A stretch of 64,000 nt of DNA from Halalkalibacter suaedae (lineage in GTDB: Bacteria > Bacillota > Bacilli > Bacillales > Bacillaceae_D): positions 124,001 through 188,000 of the forward strand of contig NZ_JAGKSQ010000007.1 of assembly GCF_017939705.1 (NCBI RefSeq), written 5' to 3'. The position numbers were made by a program, and so were the translations under genes. Numbering within the stretch: the stretch's first letter is position 1; every line of letters starts with the position of its first letter. This document shows, one piece after another, positions 44,804 to 53,139 of this stretch. The notes under the pieces are model-generated. The model did no database searches, was not told where the DNA came from, and saw only the letters and a program-made list of their open reading frames with translations.

Positions 44804-46072
44804 ATGCCGGAATTAGCACTTATGGATAACGTATGGATTATGATTTGTGCAGTACTTGTACTTTTTATGCAAGGTGGATTTATTCTTTTAGAAGCAGGTT
44901 CAACAAGAATGAAAAATGCTGGACATATTGCTGGTAAAACAATTTTCACTTTAGGGATTGGCTCTCTGGTCTACTGGGCAGTTGGTTGGGGCTTTTCATA
45001 TGGTGAAGGAAATGCCTTCATCGGATTATCAGATTTCTTCTTTGGAAACTATGAAACAGCAGATGAAGGATTAGTTGGTTCAGTTGATTTCTTCTTCCAA
45101 ATGATGTTCGCACTCATTGCTTTAACAATTGCGTTTGGTGGATTTGCAGAACGTGCAAAGTTATCTGCTTATGTGATTTTCGCAGTTTTATTCTCAGCTT
45201 TTGTATACCCAGTTGTTGCTCACTGGATTTGGGGTGGCGGTTGGATTTCAGAACTTGGTAAGCAGGATTTTGCAGGTTCAACGGTTGTGCATTTAACAGG
45301 GGCTGCAGCAGCACTTGCAGCGACAATTCTATTAAAGCCGCGTCTTGGTAAATACAACAAAGACGGTTCATCAAATGATTTAGCTGGACATAACCAAGTA
45401 TTCACAGCTCTTGGTGTATTGATCCTATGGGTAGGTTGGTTTGGATTTAACGCAGGTAGTACATTAGGGGTAGCCGATGCATTCTTTGGTTATGTTGCTC
45501 TTAATACGCAATTAGGTGCAGCTGGTGGTGCTGTCGCAGCATTATTTATTGCTTGGGCACTTACAGGGAAATCAGATGTTCCAACAATGTTAAATGGAGC
45601 ATTAGCAGGTCTTGTAGCAATCACTGCATCTTGTGCATTCGTAGCACCTTGGGCAGCGGTCGTTATCGGTCTTGTTGGTGGATTAATCGTATTCTTCAGT
45701 ATGAAATTATTTGACAAAGCTAGAATTGATGATCCAATCTTCGCATTATCTGTTCATGGTGTTGCAGGGGTTTGGGGTACAATTTCAACAGGTTTCTTCG
45801 CAACTCCAGAATTGTCTGAAATGGTTGCTGGTCGTCCGGGATTATTCTACGGTGGTGGTTTTACACAGCTTGGGGTTCAGATCATCAGTGTTGTAGCAGT
45901 AGCGGTTTTCGCTTTCGTTGTATCTTACATTCTATTAAAAATTACAAGTGCAATCACTGGCGGTCTTCGTGTATCTGAAGAAGAAGAGATTGTTGGTCTA
46001 GACCTTAGTGAGCACGGTAGCTATGGTTATCCTGAAAGCATGCCAGGTCAAGACACAAAGACAGGCGCATAA
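44804..46072 (+). CDS. ammonium transporter (Amt family)
   Basis: 422 residues from the ATG at 44804, preceded by GAGGGGAGAG; an ATG ten codons earlier lacks a site. Eleven membrane segments. FMQGGFILLEAGSTRMKNAGHI, the first pore His in VVHLTGAAAALAA, WVGWFGFNAGSTL and the second pore His in SVHGVAGVWGT identify Amt. The C-terminal cytosolic tail (RVSEEEEIVGLDLSEHG) is the segment that touches PII proteins in other bacteria. No glnK follows; instead a GlnD-like nucleotidyltransferase starts 3 bp after the stop. Confidence 0.93.
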   Translation: MPELALMDNVWIMICAVLVLFMQGGFILLEAGSTRMKNAGHIAGKTIFTLGIGSLVYWAVGWGFSYGEGNAFIGLSDFFFGNYETADEGLVGSVDFFFQMMFALIALTIAFGGFAERAKLSAYVIFAVLFSAFVYPVVAHWIWGGGWISELGKQDFAGSTVVHLTGAAAALAATILLKPRLGKYNKDGSSNDLAGHNQVFTALGVLILWVGWFGFNAGSTLGVADAFFGYVALNTQLGAAGGAVAALFIAWALTGKSDVPTMLNGALAGLVAITASCAFVAPWAAVVIGLVGGLIVFFSMKLFDKARIDDPIFALSVHGVAGVWGTISTGFFATPELSEMVAGRPGLFYGGGFTQLGVQIISVVAVAVFAFVVSYILLKITSAITGGLRVSEEEEIVGLDLSEHGSYGYPESMPGQDTKTGA

Positions 46073-46075
46073 GAA

Positions 46076-47092
46076 ATGAGAGAGGCAAAGGATTATACTA
46101 CCTACGGAGATCAAGAGTGGAATAAACGTTATCAAGAACTTTATGAAGAACGTCTAAGCGTCATTCATGATCGGGAGCATACCTCGGCCTCATTGCAAAA
46201 AAGTCATGATCTATTGATAAAGAAAGCGGTATGTCTCGCTCTTAAAAAGACTGAAAGTGAGTGGGGAACAGCTCCCACTCACTTTGCTTTCTTTTTAATG
46301 GGTAGCGGTGCAAGGCTTGAGCAATCGTTTTGGAGTGATCAGGATCATGGAATCATATTTGAAAGTTCGGGTGCAGAAGAGGAAGAATCTTATTTTCTTC
46401 ATGTCGGGAAAGAAATTGTCTATGCACTGAAACGAGTAGGGTACGAACCTTGTGATGGGAAAGTAATGGCGTCTAACCCAAAATGGTGTCGCTCGTACGA
46501 TCAATGGGAAAAGCAAATCAAAGGCTGGTTAAAAGACAACAAATGGGAGACCTTGCGTTATACCCTTACCTTTTTTGATTCAAGGACTCTTATCGGAGAT
46601 CCGGAGCTGCTTGAACGACTTAAGCGACTTTTATTTAATGCAGTTGACATGGAACCATATTTACTCGAACGTTTTACTGAAAACACAGGCAGGCTTCGCA
46701 AGGGAGTAGGTCTCTTCAATCAATTATTGGTTGAAACAAAAGGAAAGCAGCAAGGCAAGTTTGATTTTAAACAGACGGTATTGTTTCCATATGTAAATGG
46801 TTTACGATTACTCGCAATTGAGCAGCATATTTATGCATCTTCAACGATTGAGAGATTCGAGCAATTACCTGAAAAATATCATCATATTAAGAAATTAAAG
46901 CCTTCATTTGAAAAGTTACTTGAAAAGCGAGTTGACTGGCAGAAGGACGTACAAAGCTATGAGCATGTTCATCATCTTGCTTTGGATCAATTAAGTCAGT
47001 CTGAAAAGAAGCAATTAAAAGAATGGATCAAAGAAGGACATCAGCTCTATCAAGATATTGAGAGAATCTTCAAGAAAGGTGAATCCACATGA
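46076..47092 (+). CDS. DUF294 nucleotidyltransferase-like protein (GlnD-type NTase fold)
   Basis: 338 residues. The nucleotidyltransferase motif GSGARLEQSFWSDQDHG (76-92; Gly-Ser, Glu-Gln and Asp-x-Asp) belongs to the DUF294 branch related to the N-terminal domain of GlnD uridylyltransferase. The C-terminal helical part (about 180-335) fits the DUF294 substrate-binding domain. The CBS and cyclic-nucleotide domains often fused to DUF294 are absent. It lies 3 bp after amt and overlaps the exonuclease by 4 bp. Role inferred: nucleotidylation of an unknown partner in ammonium signalling. Confidence 0.75.
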   Translation: MREAKDYTTYGDQEWNKRYQELYEERLSVIHDREHTSASLQKSHDLLIKKAVCLALKKTESEWGTAPTHFAFFLMGSGARLEQSFWSDQDHGIIFESSGAEEEESYFLHVGKEIVYALKRVGYEPCDGKVMASNPKWCRSYDQWEKQIKGWLKDNKWETLRYTLTFFDSRTLIGDPELLERLKRLLFNAVDMEPYLLERFTENTGRLRKGVGLFNQLLVETKGKQQGKFDFKQTVLFPYVNGLRLLAIEQHIYASSTIERFEQLPEKYHHIKKLKPSFEKLLEKRVDWQKDVQSYEHVHHLALDQLSQSEKKQLKEWIKEGHQLYQDIERIFKKGEST

Positions 47093-47838
47093 TCATGAAT
47101 AACATGGTTCAATTGGTAAAGCAGCTATCAGGAAAATTGAGTCCAAATGTCTACACGTCACTTCAGCAGAAGTCTGGTGCAGCTAGGCTATCACAGCTCC
47201 GTCAAATTCAACGTGAATTAAAGCAGGAAGACATCCTAGATAGTCCTCTTACTGAACTACCATTTGTTATTTTTGATTTAGAGACGAGTGGGTTTTATCC
47301 AGATAAGGGAGATTGTATTCTTTCAATAGGTGCCGTGAAGATGAAAGGTGAGCAAATTCTCGATGAAGAAACTTACTATTCCACCGTTCACTGTCTCAAT
47401 CCTTCAGAAGAGATTCTCGAATTAACAGGACTCACTTCGGAGGAACTTGAGCAATCTCCAGCTTTAGAGGATGTGCTTGGTGATTTCTATAAATATATCG
47501 GGAAATCGACCTTAGTTGCCCACCATGCTAGTCATGAAAAGAAATTTATGTCCCATGCGACATGGCAAACATTGCGTGCGACATTTCAGCATCGAATCAT
47601 TGATACTTCTTTTTTAACGAAGGTTGTCCATCCAGAATTAAAATTGGTCACGCTCGATGAGTGCTGCGAACATTATGAGATTCCTATTTCTATTCGTCAT
47701 CATGCGAAAGAGGACGCAATGGTGACGGCACAGCTATGGCAAAAGAACATTCAACTGGCAAAGGAATTAGGGTTCGAAACATTAAGAGATGTCTACACAT
47801 ATTTAGCGAAAGGACATCAAGCGGGCTCAACCCAATAA
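47089..47838 (+). CDS. DEDDh-family 3'-5' exonuclease (DnaQ-like)
   Basis: 249 residues. Exo I FDLETSG (D63, E65), Exo II region VAHHASHEKKF, where the usual Asp appears to be Glu150, and Exo III HHAKED (H204, D209). An N-terminal helical region of about 50 residues precedes the fold. Such exonuclease genes are, to my recollection, often paired with DUF294 genes. ATGA overlap with the upstream gene shows coupling. Its substrate (DNA, RNA or an oligonucleotide) is unknown. Confidence 0.75.
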   Translation: MIMNNMVQLVKQLSGKLSPNVYTSLQQKSGAARLSQLRQIQRELKQEDILDSPLTELPFVIFDLETSGFYPDKGDCILSIGAVKMKGEQILDEETYYSTVHCLNPSEEILELTGLTSEELEQSPALEDVLGDFYKYIGKSTLVAHHASHEKKFMSHATWQTLRATFQHRIIDTSFLTKVVHPELKLVTLDECCEHYEIPISIRHHAKEDAMVTAQLWQKNIQLAKELGFETLRDVYTYLAKGHQAGSTQ

Positions 47839-47864
47839 AAATACAAATCGAAGGAGGGGCGGAA

Positions 47865-48140
47865 GTGAAGTCAAATATTCCTCGCAGACAAGCATGTTTA
47901 CCCATCAGAGTTGTGATGGAAATGACGAACTTGACAGCCCGACAAATTCGGTATTATGAAGAGCACGGGTTGGTGAAGCCGAGTCGTAACGATGGAAATC
48001 AGCGGATGTTTTCGTTGGAGGATATCGAAAAGTTTTTGGAAATAAAGGCTTTAATCAAACAAGGTGTGAACATAGCCGGGGTCAAAGCAATTTTTGCTTC
48101 TCGTCAAAAAGAAAAGGGGTCTGACCAACAACATGGTTAG
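47865..48140 (+). CDS. short GlnR/TnrA-like MerR-family regulator
   Basis: 91 residues from a GTG with GGAGGGG upstream; a longer open frame to 47736 lies inside the exonuclease gene. IRVVMEMTNLTARQIRYYEEHGLVKPSR, GNQRMFSLEDIEKFLEIKALIKQGVNIAGVKAIF matches GlnR almost segment by segment. GlnR has about 50-60 further residues and TnrA about 35-40, which contact feedback-inhibited glutamine synthetase; here only about 13 remain. Last gene of the amt unit; a terminator overlaps its stop codon. Confidence 0.85.
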   Translation: MKSNIPRRQACLPIRVVMEMTNLTARQIRYYEEHGLVKPSRNDGNQRMFSLEDIEKFLEIKALIKQGVNIAGVKAIFASRQKEKGSDQQHG

Positions 48141-48150
48141 TCCTTTTTTT
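48118..48150 (+). terminator. terminator of the amt operon
   Basis: GGTCTGACCA / TGGTTAGTCC with a six-base loop and seven T. The stem contains the last codons and the stop of the GlnR-like gene. Confidence 0.85.
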
Positions 48151-48195
48151 CTGTGCTACTATAGAGGGAAATGAGAGGCGAGGAGGTTCACTGTT

Positions 48196-48465
48196 TTGAA
48201 CATACCAGCAAAACAAATTGTTGAGCAATTAGAAGAGCAGCTCGAATATTTAAAAAGAGCGATTGATGACAATCAGTCAGGACTTGTAAAAGAAAAGGCG
48301 GCTGTCATTGAAGCTTATTGTCAGCTGTTAAAAGGTACGAACGCGGGTCGAGTGGAACAAAAGGAAGTCATAACTCAACCGGTCCGACCGATTGCACAAG
48401 TGCAATCCTATCAAGGTCAAGAGGAAGCGGTTGTGCCACCAAAGTCAAGCTTACTTGATTTCTAA
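48196..48465 (+). CDS. ywdI: YwdI family protein (DUF5327)
   Basis: 89 residues from a TTG with GAGGAGG nine bases upstream. A helical N-terminal half (AKQIVEQLEEQLEYLKRAID) and a Gln/Pro/Val-rich linker end in PPKSSLLDF, as in YwdI. Function unknown. Order with ywdK and gerQ matches B. subtilis. Confidence 0.75.
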   Translation: MNIPAKQIVEQLEEQLEYLKRAIDDNQSGLVKEKAAVIEAYCQLLKGTNAGRVEQKEVITQPVRPIAQVQSYQGQEEAVVPPKSSLLDF

Positions 48466-48510
48466 AAGAGTATTTCATTTTGAATAGTAGGTACATAAGG
48501 AGTGAAGAAC

Positions 48511-48879
48511 GTGGCAAAGATTTTTTTATTAATTGGGTGTATTGTTATGGGATTATCTGTCGTGATTGGTGCATTTGGAGCACACGGTCTTGAATCAAGA
48601 TTGTCCGAGAAAATGATGAAGAATTATCAAACAGGCGTTCAATACCATATGATACATGGAATTGGCTTGTTGACTGTCGGTATTATTGCAATGAAAGTAA
48701 CAAATTCAGCATTATTAAATGGAGCCGGCTGGAGCTTTTTAATTGGAATTATCTTATTCTCAGGAAGTCTCTACGTGATGGCACTCACAGGCATAACGAA
48801 GCTCGGAGCTATTACACCAATTGGTGGATTAGCTTTCATCGTTGGGTGGGTATTATTAGCGATTGCGGTTATTAAATAA
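48511..48879 (+). CDS. ywdK: DUF423 membrane protein (YwdK)
   Basis: 122 residues from the GTG at 48511, eight bases after AAGGAG; the GTG three codons earlier is too close. Four hydrophobic segments and the DUF423 signature GAFGAHGLESRLSEKMMKNYQTGVQYHMIHG. Function unknown. It follows ywdI and converges on gerQ, with a shared terminator between. Confidence 0.85.
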   Translation: MAKIFLLIGCIVMGLSVVIGAFGAHGLESRLSEKMMKNYQTGVQYHMIHGIGLLTVGIIAMKVTNSALLNGAGWSFLIGIILFSGSLYVMALTGITKLGAITPIGGLAFIVGWVLLAIAVIK

Positions 48880-48884
48880 AAGGA

Positions 48885-48911
48885 AGCGAGGGGATCATCC
48901 CCTCGCTTTTT
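48885..48911. terminator. bidirectional terminator between ywdK and gerQ
   Basis: AGCGAGGGGAT / ATCCCCTCGCT with a one-base centre, T run on the plus side and A run on the other. The only gene-to-gene junction of this kind in the window that is compact (44 bp) and repeat-free. Confidence 0.9.
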
Positions 48912-48922
48912 GCTAAGTATTT

Positions 48923-49447
48923 TTATTCCTGCCCTTGTCTAGGCGGATATTGTGTTAATTGGAAGGGTGTTGACCCGCCATATGAATAATCATAATCAAT
49001 TGGCTCATCAAACTCAACGTAATCAAGATTGACCATCAAAAGAAGATAGTGAGTTTGATCCTGAAGATCACCAACAACAATATGGTCGCGACCAGCTTCC
49101 TCAACAACTCCTCTAAAGATTTTGGCATTCCACTCTGAGTTGTTTTCAAATGTCATATAAAACGAGGCTACTTTACCTCGGTTAAGTCTTAAAATGTTTT
49201 CAATGTAGGATTGTTCAAGTGGCAGCATATCTTGCCCACCTAATTGAGGCTGCTGATAGCCAGGTACTGGCCCTCCTAAAGGTGGGTATTGCTGTGCTTG
49301 CACAAATCCAGGTGTTTGATAGGCCTGAGAAGAGTAATAAGGTACACTTCCCTGTGTCTGTGAAGTTGGTGCTTGTGTCTGAGCTTGTGGCTGTGCCTGA
49401 CCTGCTTGCGTTTGCCCATATTGTGGATACCATTGTTGTTGATTCAT
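48923..49447 (-). CDS. gerQ: spore coat/germination protein GerQ
   Basis: 174 residues. An N-terminal Gln/Pro/Tyr-rich low-complexity region (1-70) is followed by the conserved domain LPLEQSYIENILRLNRGKVASFYMTFENNSEWNAKIF. GerQ is a coat protein cross-linked by transglutaminase and needed for CwlJ localisation. It lies 97 bp downstream of cwlJ on the same strand, which fits co-expression in the mother cell. Confidence 0.9.
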   Translation of the reverse strand: MNQQQWYPQYGQTQAGQAQPQAQTQAPTSQTQGSVPYYSSQAYQTPGFVQAQQYPPLGGPVPGYQQPQLGGQDMLPLEQSYIENILRLNRGKVASFYMTFENNSEWNAKIFRGVVEEAGRDHIVVGDLQDQTHYLLLMVNLDYVEFDEPIDYDYSYGGSTPFQLTQYPPRQGQE

Positions 49448-49544
49448 GCTGATCGCCCCTTTTTTTTAAAAGTGATTAAGTACTAAAATAGAGGGCTGTG
49501 CTCCTTACAGTTAAGTGCAAAGAGCCGAGCCGTCTTTTCTCACA

Positions 49545-49976
49545 TTAGTAAGTTCTAAAAACATCAGGACATTCTGAAGCGAGTGGGCTGTAGAAGCAAT
49601 GTGCTTTATAACGCCCGGTATTCCATTGTCCCCACCACTGGGCAGGGCAAGTTCCTTCAGGTCTGAAAAACCATAGTGAATTCTCCGCCGGATGAAATCT
49701 TTCACCATCAATCACACGTTTGGCTAACCGTTTATCGCGCTCTCTTGCGTGTTGGTAAAAGTAACTTTTCTGAACGGCTTCAAAGCCACCGGGTGACTGG
49801 AACGCCATATTAGGTACAGAGTTCACATTTTCAAAATCTAAGCAACGTGTACGTACGCGATTGACCATTACATTTCCTGCCGTAAGCATACCGAGTTCAC
49901 CATCACCCTCAGCTTCGGCACGCATCAGCCTTGCCAGCATATCAACATCACTTGATGAAACATTTATAACAGCCAT
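49545..49976 (-). CDS. cwlJ: spore cortex-lytic enzyme CwlJ
   Basis: 143 residues with an AGGAGGTGAA site. The hydrolase-2 (SleB catalytic) fold: DVDMLARLMRAEAEGDGELGMLTAGNVMVNRV carries the catalytic Glu, followed by PSPGGFEAV-like and AENSLWFFRPEGTCPAQWWGQWN. No signal peptide, as usual for CwlJ, which is placed in the coat by the mother cell. It degrades cortex muramic-lactam peptidoglycan during germination. Its partner gerQ follows. Confidence 0.93.
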   Translation of the reverse strand: MAVINVSSSDVDMLARLMRAEAEGDGELGMLTAGNVMVNRVRTRCLDFENVNSVPNMAFQSPGGFEAVQKSYFYQHARERDKRLAKRVIDGERFHPAENSLWFFRPEGTCPAQWWGQWNTGRYKAHCFYSPLASECPDVFRTY

Positions 49977-50079
49977 CCGTTCACCTCCTAATCAAAGTTG
50001 AAAATCTTAGTTGTTTTTAAGTATGACGTAGGCTGTGCAGTTACTTCACTATATGTGCCCAGTGAAGCGTGTATGATAG

Positions 50080-50132
50080 TTATTTTTAAAAAAATAACCC
50101 CCTCTTCCTATATAGAATAGGAAAAGGAGGTT
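50080..50132 (-). terminator. terminator of hemQ
   Basis: On the plus strand AACCCCCTCTTCCTAT / ATAGGAAAAGGAGGTT (50096-50132), with an A run at 50086-50094 that is the T tail for the minus-strand gene. Confidence 0.85.
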
Positions 50133-50137
50133 ATGAA

Positions 50138-50887
50138 TTAGATCTGGAAATAGCTTGCTACATGGTCAGTATCGAGTAAATTTCCTACGTAAAAGGAACC
50201 GAATTCCCCGTAACGTGCAGATACTTCATCGAAACGCATCTCATAAACGAGCTTTTTAAATTGGAGCACATCATCCGCGAATAAAGTAACGCCCCATTCC
50301 CAATCATCAAAGCCAACAGAGCCGGTAATGATTTGTTTTACCTTCCCTGCATACGTTCGCCCGATCATCCCGTGACTACGCATAAGGGAACGACGGTCTT
50401 CCATTGGGAGCATGTACCAGTTGTCATTCCCCTCGCGTCGCTTGTCCATTGGGTAAAAGCAAACATGATTAGACTTAGGTAGTGTCGGGTAAAGTCTACT
50501 ACGAACATGAGGATTTTGATACGGATCCTCATCGCTTTCGCCAGCCATATAATTACTTAACTCAACGACAGAAACATAGGAATAGGTTGGGATTGTAAAT
50601 TCTGCTAGCTTTGATTTATTAAAAGCATTCTCAATTTCATTAAGCTCTTCCATTGTTGGGCGCAAAATCATCATCATAAAATCTGCCTTTTGGCCAACAA
50701 TCGAATAAAGAGCATGGCTTCCGTTTTCACTTGCTTCGGTTTCTTGCCATAAACCGATCATTGAGTTGAACTCGTCCAATATTTGGTTGCGTTCCTCGTT
50801 CGAAATAGATTTCCATGCAGGCCAATTCATTGTACGAAAATCATGTAGGCAATACCATCCGTCTAGCGTTACTGCAGCTTCACTCAT
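50138..50887 (-). CDS. hemQ: coproheme decarboxylase HemQ (chlorite dismutase family)
   Basis: 249 residues from the ATG at 50887, preceded by GAGGAGTG. Two ferredoxin-like halves; the heme-binding half has [18 protein letters not shown] and [34 protein letters not shown]. HemQ converts coproheme to heme b in Gram-positive bacteria; the catalytic Tyr is in the NWYML segment. It is divergent from pta, as ywfI and pta are adjacent in B. subtilis. Confidence 0.92.
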   Translation of the reverse strand: MSEAAVTLDGWYCLHDFRTMNWPAWKSISNEERNQILDEFNSMIGLWQETEASENGSHALYSIVGQKADFMMMILRPTMEELNEIENAFNKSKLAEFTIPTYSYVSVVELSNYMAGESDEDPYQNPHVRSRLYPTLPKSNHVCFYPMDKRREGNDNWYMLPMEDRRSLMRSHGMIGRTYAGKVKQIITGSVGFDDWEWGVTLFADDVLQFKKLVYEMRFDEVSARYGEFGSFYVGNLLDTDHVASYFQI

Positions 50888-51039
50888 TTTTTGTCCACTC
50901 CTCATTTAGGGTCAATTACCCTTAATATACCATAACTAAAGTGAGACTTAAAATGATGAGCGATTCTGACACATAAGGTTCAAAGCTTTGGTCATCCTAA
51001 AAAACGACGGAATGAAGAAATAATGAGATATAGAGCGTC

Positions 51040-51053
51040 TGAAAGCGTAATCA
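51040..51053. promoter_or_regulatory. candidate CcpA (cre) site upstream of pta
   Basis: TGAAAGCGTAATCA fits the cre consensus TGNAANCGNWWNCA at all fixed positions. It lies about 36 bp upstream of a perfect -35 TTGACA (51089-51094). CcpA activates pta in B. subtilis from an upstream cre, so the arrangement fits activation. Confidence 0.65.
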
Positions 51054-51088
51054 GAAAGATTTTTTCAAAAATTGAAACTTTAACGAAC

Positions 51089-51094
51089 TTGACA
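51089..51094 (+). promoter_or_regulatory. -35 box of the pta promoter
   Basis: Perfect TTGACA. The -10 is weak (TACAGA with an 18-bp spacer, or TACTAC with 15), consistent with a promoter that needs activation. Confidence 0.5.
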
Positions 51095-51179
51095 AAGATG
51101 GTTCCTTTTTACTACAGAGAAGAGTATTCTTATTATAAAGATAAATTAGAGAACGAAAAGGATATGAGGAGGAATTGAC

Positions 51180-52172
51180 GTGAGTGATCTCTTTGCTGAA
51201 ATAAAAAAACAAGTAGAGAAGCATCAGCCTACGATTGTGTTACCTGAAGGAACAGACGAACGTATTTTAGAGGCTGCAGTTAATCTAAAAAAGGATAAGG
51301 TTGTTGAACCTATTCTTATCGGAAGTGAAGAAGAAATTACAGAGAAGGCCGAAGAGCTGAACATTAATATACAGGGTGTAAAAATCATGGACCCATCTAG
51401 CTACGATGGAATGGACGAGATGGTCGCTTCCTTCGTAGAACGGAGAAAAGGAAAAGAGACAGATGAAACAGCGAGAGAAAAGCTAGTTGATGTTAACTAC
51501 TTCGGAACCATGCTTGTCTATATGGGTAAAGCGGATGGTCTCGTAAGTGGTGCTGCACATTCTACTGGAGATACGGTTCGTCCAGCACTACAAATCATTA
51601 AAACACAGCCAGGAATCAAACGAACGTCCGGTGTGTTCGTGATGGTGAAGGATGATAAGAAATTTGTATTTGGTGATTGTGCGATTAATATTGCTCCAAA
51701 TAGTGAAGAGCTAGCGGAAATCGCCATTGCTACAGCTGAAACAGCGAAGGTTTTTGGTATTGATCCAAAAGTAGCAATGCTAAGCTTCTCGACAAAAGGA
51801 TCTGCATCATCGATTGAAACACAAAAGGTGTCTGAGGCGACGAAGCTTGCTCAGACGTCTAGACCAGATTTAGTCATTGATGGAGAGTTCCAATTTGATG
51901 CGGCTTTCGTCCCAGCTGTTGCTCAAAAGAAAGCACCAGACTCACCACTACAAGGGCAAGCAAATGTATTTATTTTCCCGAGTCTTGAATCAGGGAATCT
52001 AGGTTACAAAATTGCTCAACGACTAGGTGGCTATGACGCGATTGGACCGATTCTTCAAGGCTTAAATAAGCCAGTTAATGATCTTTCACGCGGTTGTAAC
52101 GCAGCTGATGTCTATAAGCTCTCATTAATTACTGCAATGCAAGCAATTAACCAGACAGTAACAAGTAAATAA
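51180..52172 (+). CDS. pta: phosphate acetyltransferase
   Basis: 330 residues from a GTG with GAGGAGG upstream. PTA_PTB family: PTIVLPEGTDERILEAA, YFGTMLVYMGKADGLVSGAAHSTGDTVRPALQIIK and QGLNKPVNDLSRGCNAADVYKL. It interconverts acetyl-CoA and acetyl phosphate in overflow metabolism. A cre site upstream suggests catabolite activation. A terminator follows at 52192. Confidence 0.95.
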   Translation: MSDLFAEIKKQVEKHQPTIVLPEGTDERILEAAVNLKKDKVVEPILIGSEEEITEKAEELNINIQGVKIMDPSSYDGMDEMVASFVERRKGKETDETAREKLVDVNYFGTMLVYMGKADGLVSGAAHSTGDTVRPALQIIKTQPGIKRTSGVFVMVKDDKKFVFGDCAINIAPNSEELAEIAIATAETAKVFGIDPKVAMLSFSTKGSASSIETQKVSEATKLAQTSRPDLVIDGEFQFDAAFVPAVAQKKAPDSPLQGQANVFIFPSLESGNLGYKIAQRLGGYDAIGPILQGLNKPVNDLSRGCNAADVYKLSLITAMQAINQTVTSK

Positions 52173-52191
52173 ATACTTACTTATAAAAAGA

Positions 52192-52226
52192 GCATCCCAG
52201 TTCAAATGAGCTAGGATGTTTTTTTT
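52192..52226 (+). terminator. terminator after pta
   Basis: CATCCCAGTTC / GAGCTAGGATG with an AAAT loop and eight T. Confidence 0.85.
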
Positions 52227-52286
52227 GTGTATGAATTGAACATAAACCATCAACACTAAAGAAAACAGTAACTGAGGGGACGCTTG

Positions 52287-53108
52287 ATGAAAAAGCAAAC
52301 GAAGCCATTTGTCATTTTAGGAGTACTTCATTTAATTCTACTCGTTTTTACATTTATGAGAAAAAAGCAAAAAGTGGTGCTTCTTTTATGGAGTGCGATC
52401 GGACCTGCTTATTTATTTGAGTATTTTGTTTTGAATATGTTCAAAATGTACCAATATAAACCAAAAGTCTTCAAAAATAAATGGTTTGATAATGTGTTTG
52501 GGGCATTTCTGTCACAATGTCTCTTTGTGCCTATTAAAGCAACTGCCCTTATTTTATTTAGATTAAGCTGGCAATGGAAGTTAGGGGCAGCTGTCCTGTT
52601 TAGTTTAATTGAGCGTTTCTTTATTTTTAAAGGGATTTACAAAAATGATACTTGGAGAACGTATTATACAGTTACGTTAATGTTTCTATACTTCTTGATA
52701 ATAACTAAGTGGTGGGAAGGTTTAAAAGCAAAAAAGAATGCTTTTTTTCCGATAACTACATTGTTTTTTGCGTACCTAATTAACTATACAAATGCCTTTT
52801 TCTTTATTACTGCCGTTTTTAAAGGTTTTTTATTTCAGGCCGGGTTTGTTAAGAATAAATATCAGGATCACTTCCTTGTTGCACCACTTTATGCGATTTA
52901 CTTAAGTATTCTTGGGACGATCAACTCGCTACTACTTCCGGGCAAGTTTAAGATTATTGGTTTGCTGTTGATGCATGGGTCTGATCATCTCCTTGTGAAA
53001 TGTGGGATTCTTAAATTAAAACGACTAAATATCTTTACTTTTATTCCGATTCATATTGGGGTTCTTTTCATTGGGCAATATACGAAGTCGTTGTTGAAAA
53101 AACTATGA
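52287..53108 (+). CDS. multi-pass membrane protein of unknown function
   Basis: 273 residues from the ATG at 52287, with GAGGGGA seven bases upstream. About seven or eight hydrophobic segments, many Lys/Phe/Tyr residues and no recognised motif; WSAIGPAYLFEYFVLNMFKMYQY is the most distinctive segment. It resembles bacillar CBO0543-type proteins in composition, but I cannot assign a family. It breaks the pta-lipL neighbourhood seen in B. subtilis and is followed by the 1-kb R3 array with no obvious terminator. Confidence 0.6.
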   Translation: MKKQTKPFVILGVLHLILLVFTFMRKKQKVVLLLWSAIGPAYLFEYFVLNMFKMYQYKPKVFKNKWFDNVFGAFLSQCLFVPIKATALILFRLSWQWKLGAAVLFSLIERFFIFKGIYKNDTWRTYYTVTLMFLYFLIITKWWEGLKAKKNAFFPITTLFFAYLINYTNAFFFITAVFKGFLFQAGFVKNKYQDHFLVAPLYAIYLSILGTINSLLLPGKFKIIGLLLMHGSDHLLVKCGILKLKRLNIFTFIPIHIGVLFIGQYTKSLLKKL

Positions 53109-53139
53109 GGGTTATTTGCGGACATTCACTCTGTTATAG

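Noticed and set aside
46076-47838. DUF294 plus exonuclease as a toxin-antitoxin or defence system
   Set aside because: Sizes, the amt operon context and the nitrogen box point to metabolism; no other defence gene is nearby.
47736-47864. N-terminal extension of the GlnR-like regulator
   Set aside because: Overlaps the exonuclease gene; the GTG at 47865 has GGAGGGG at the right distance and starts the GlnR homology.
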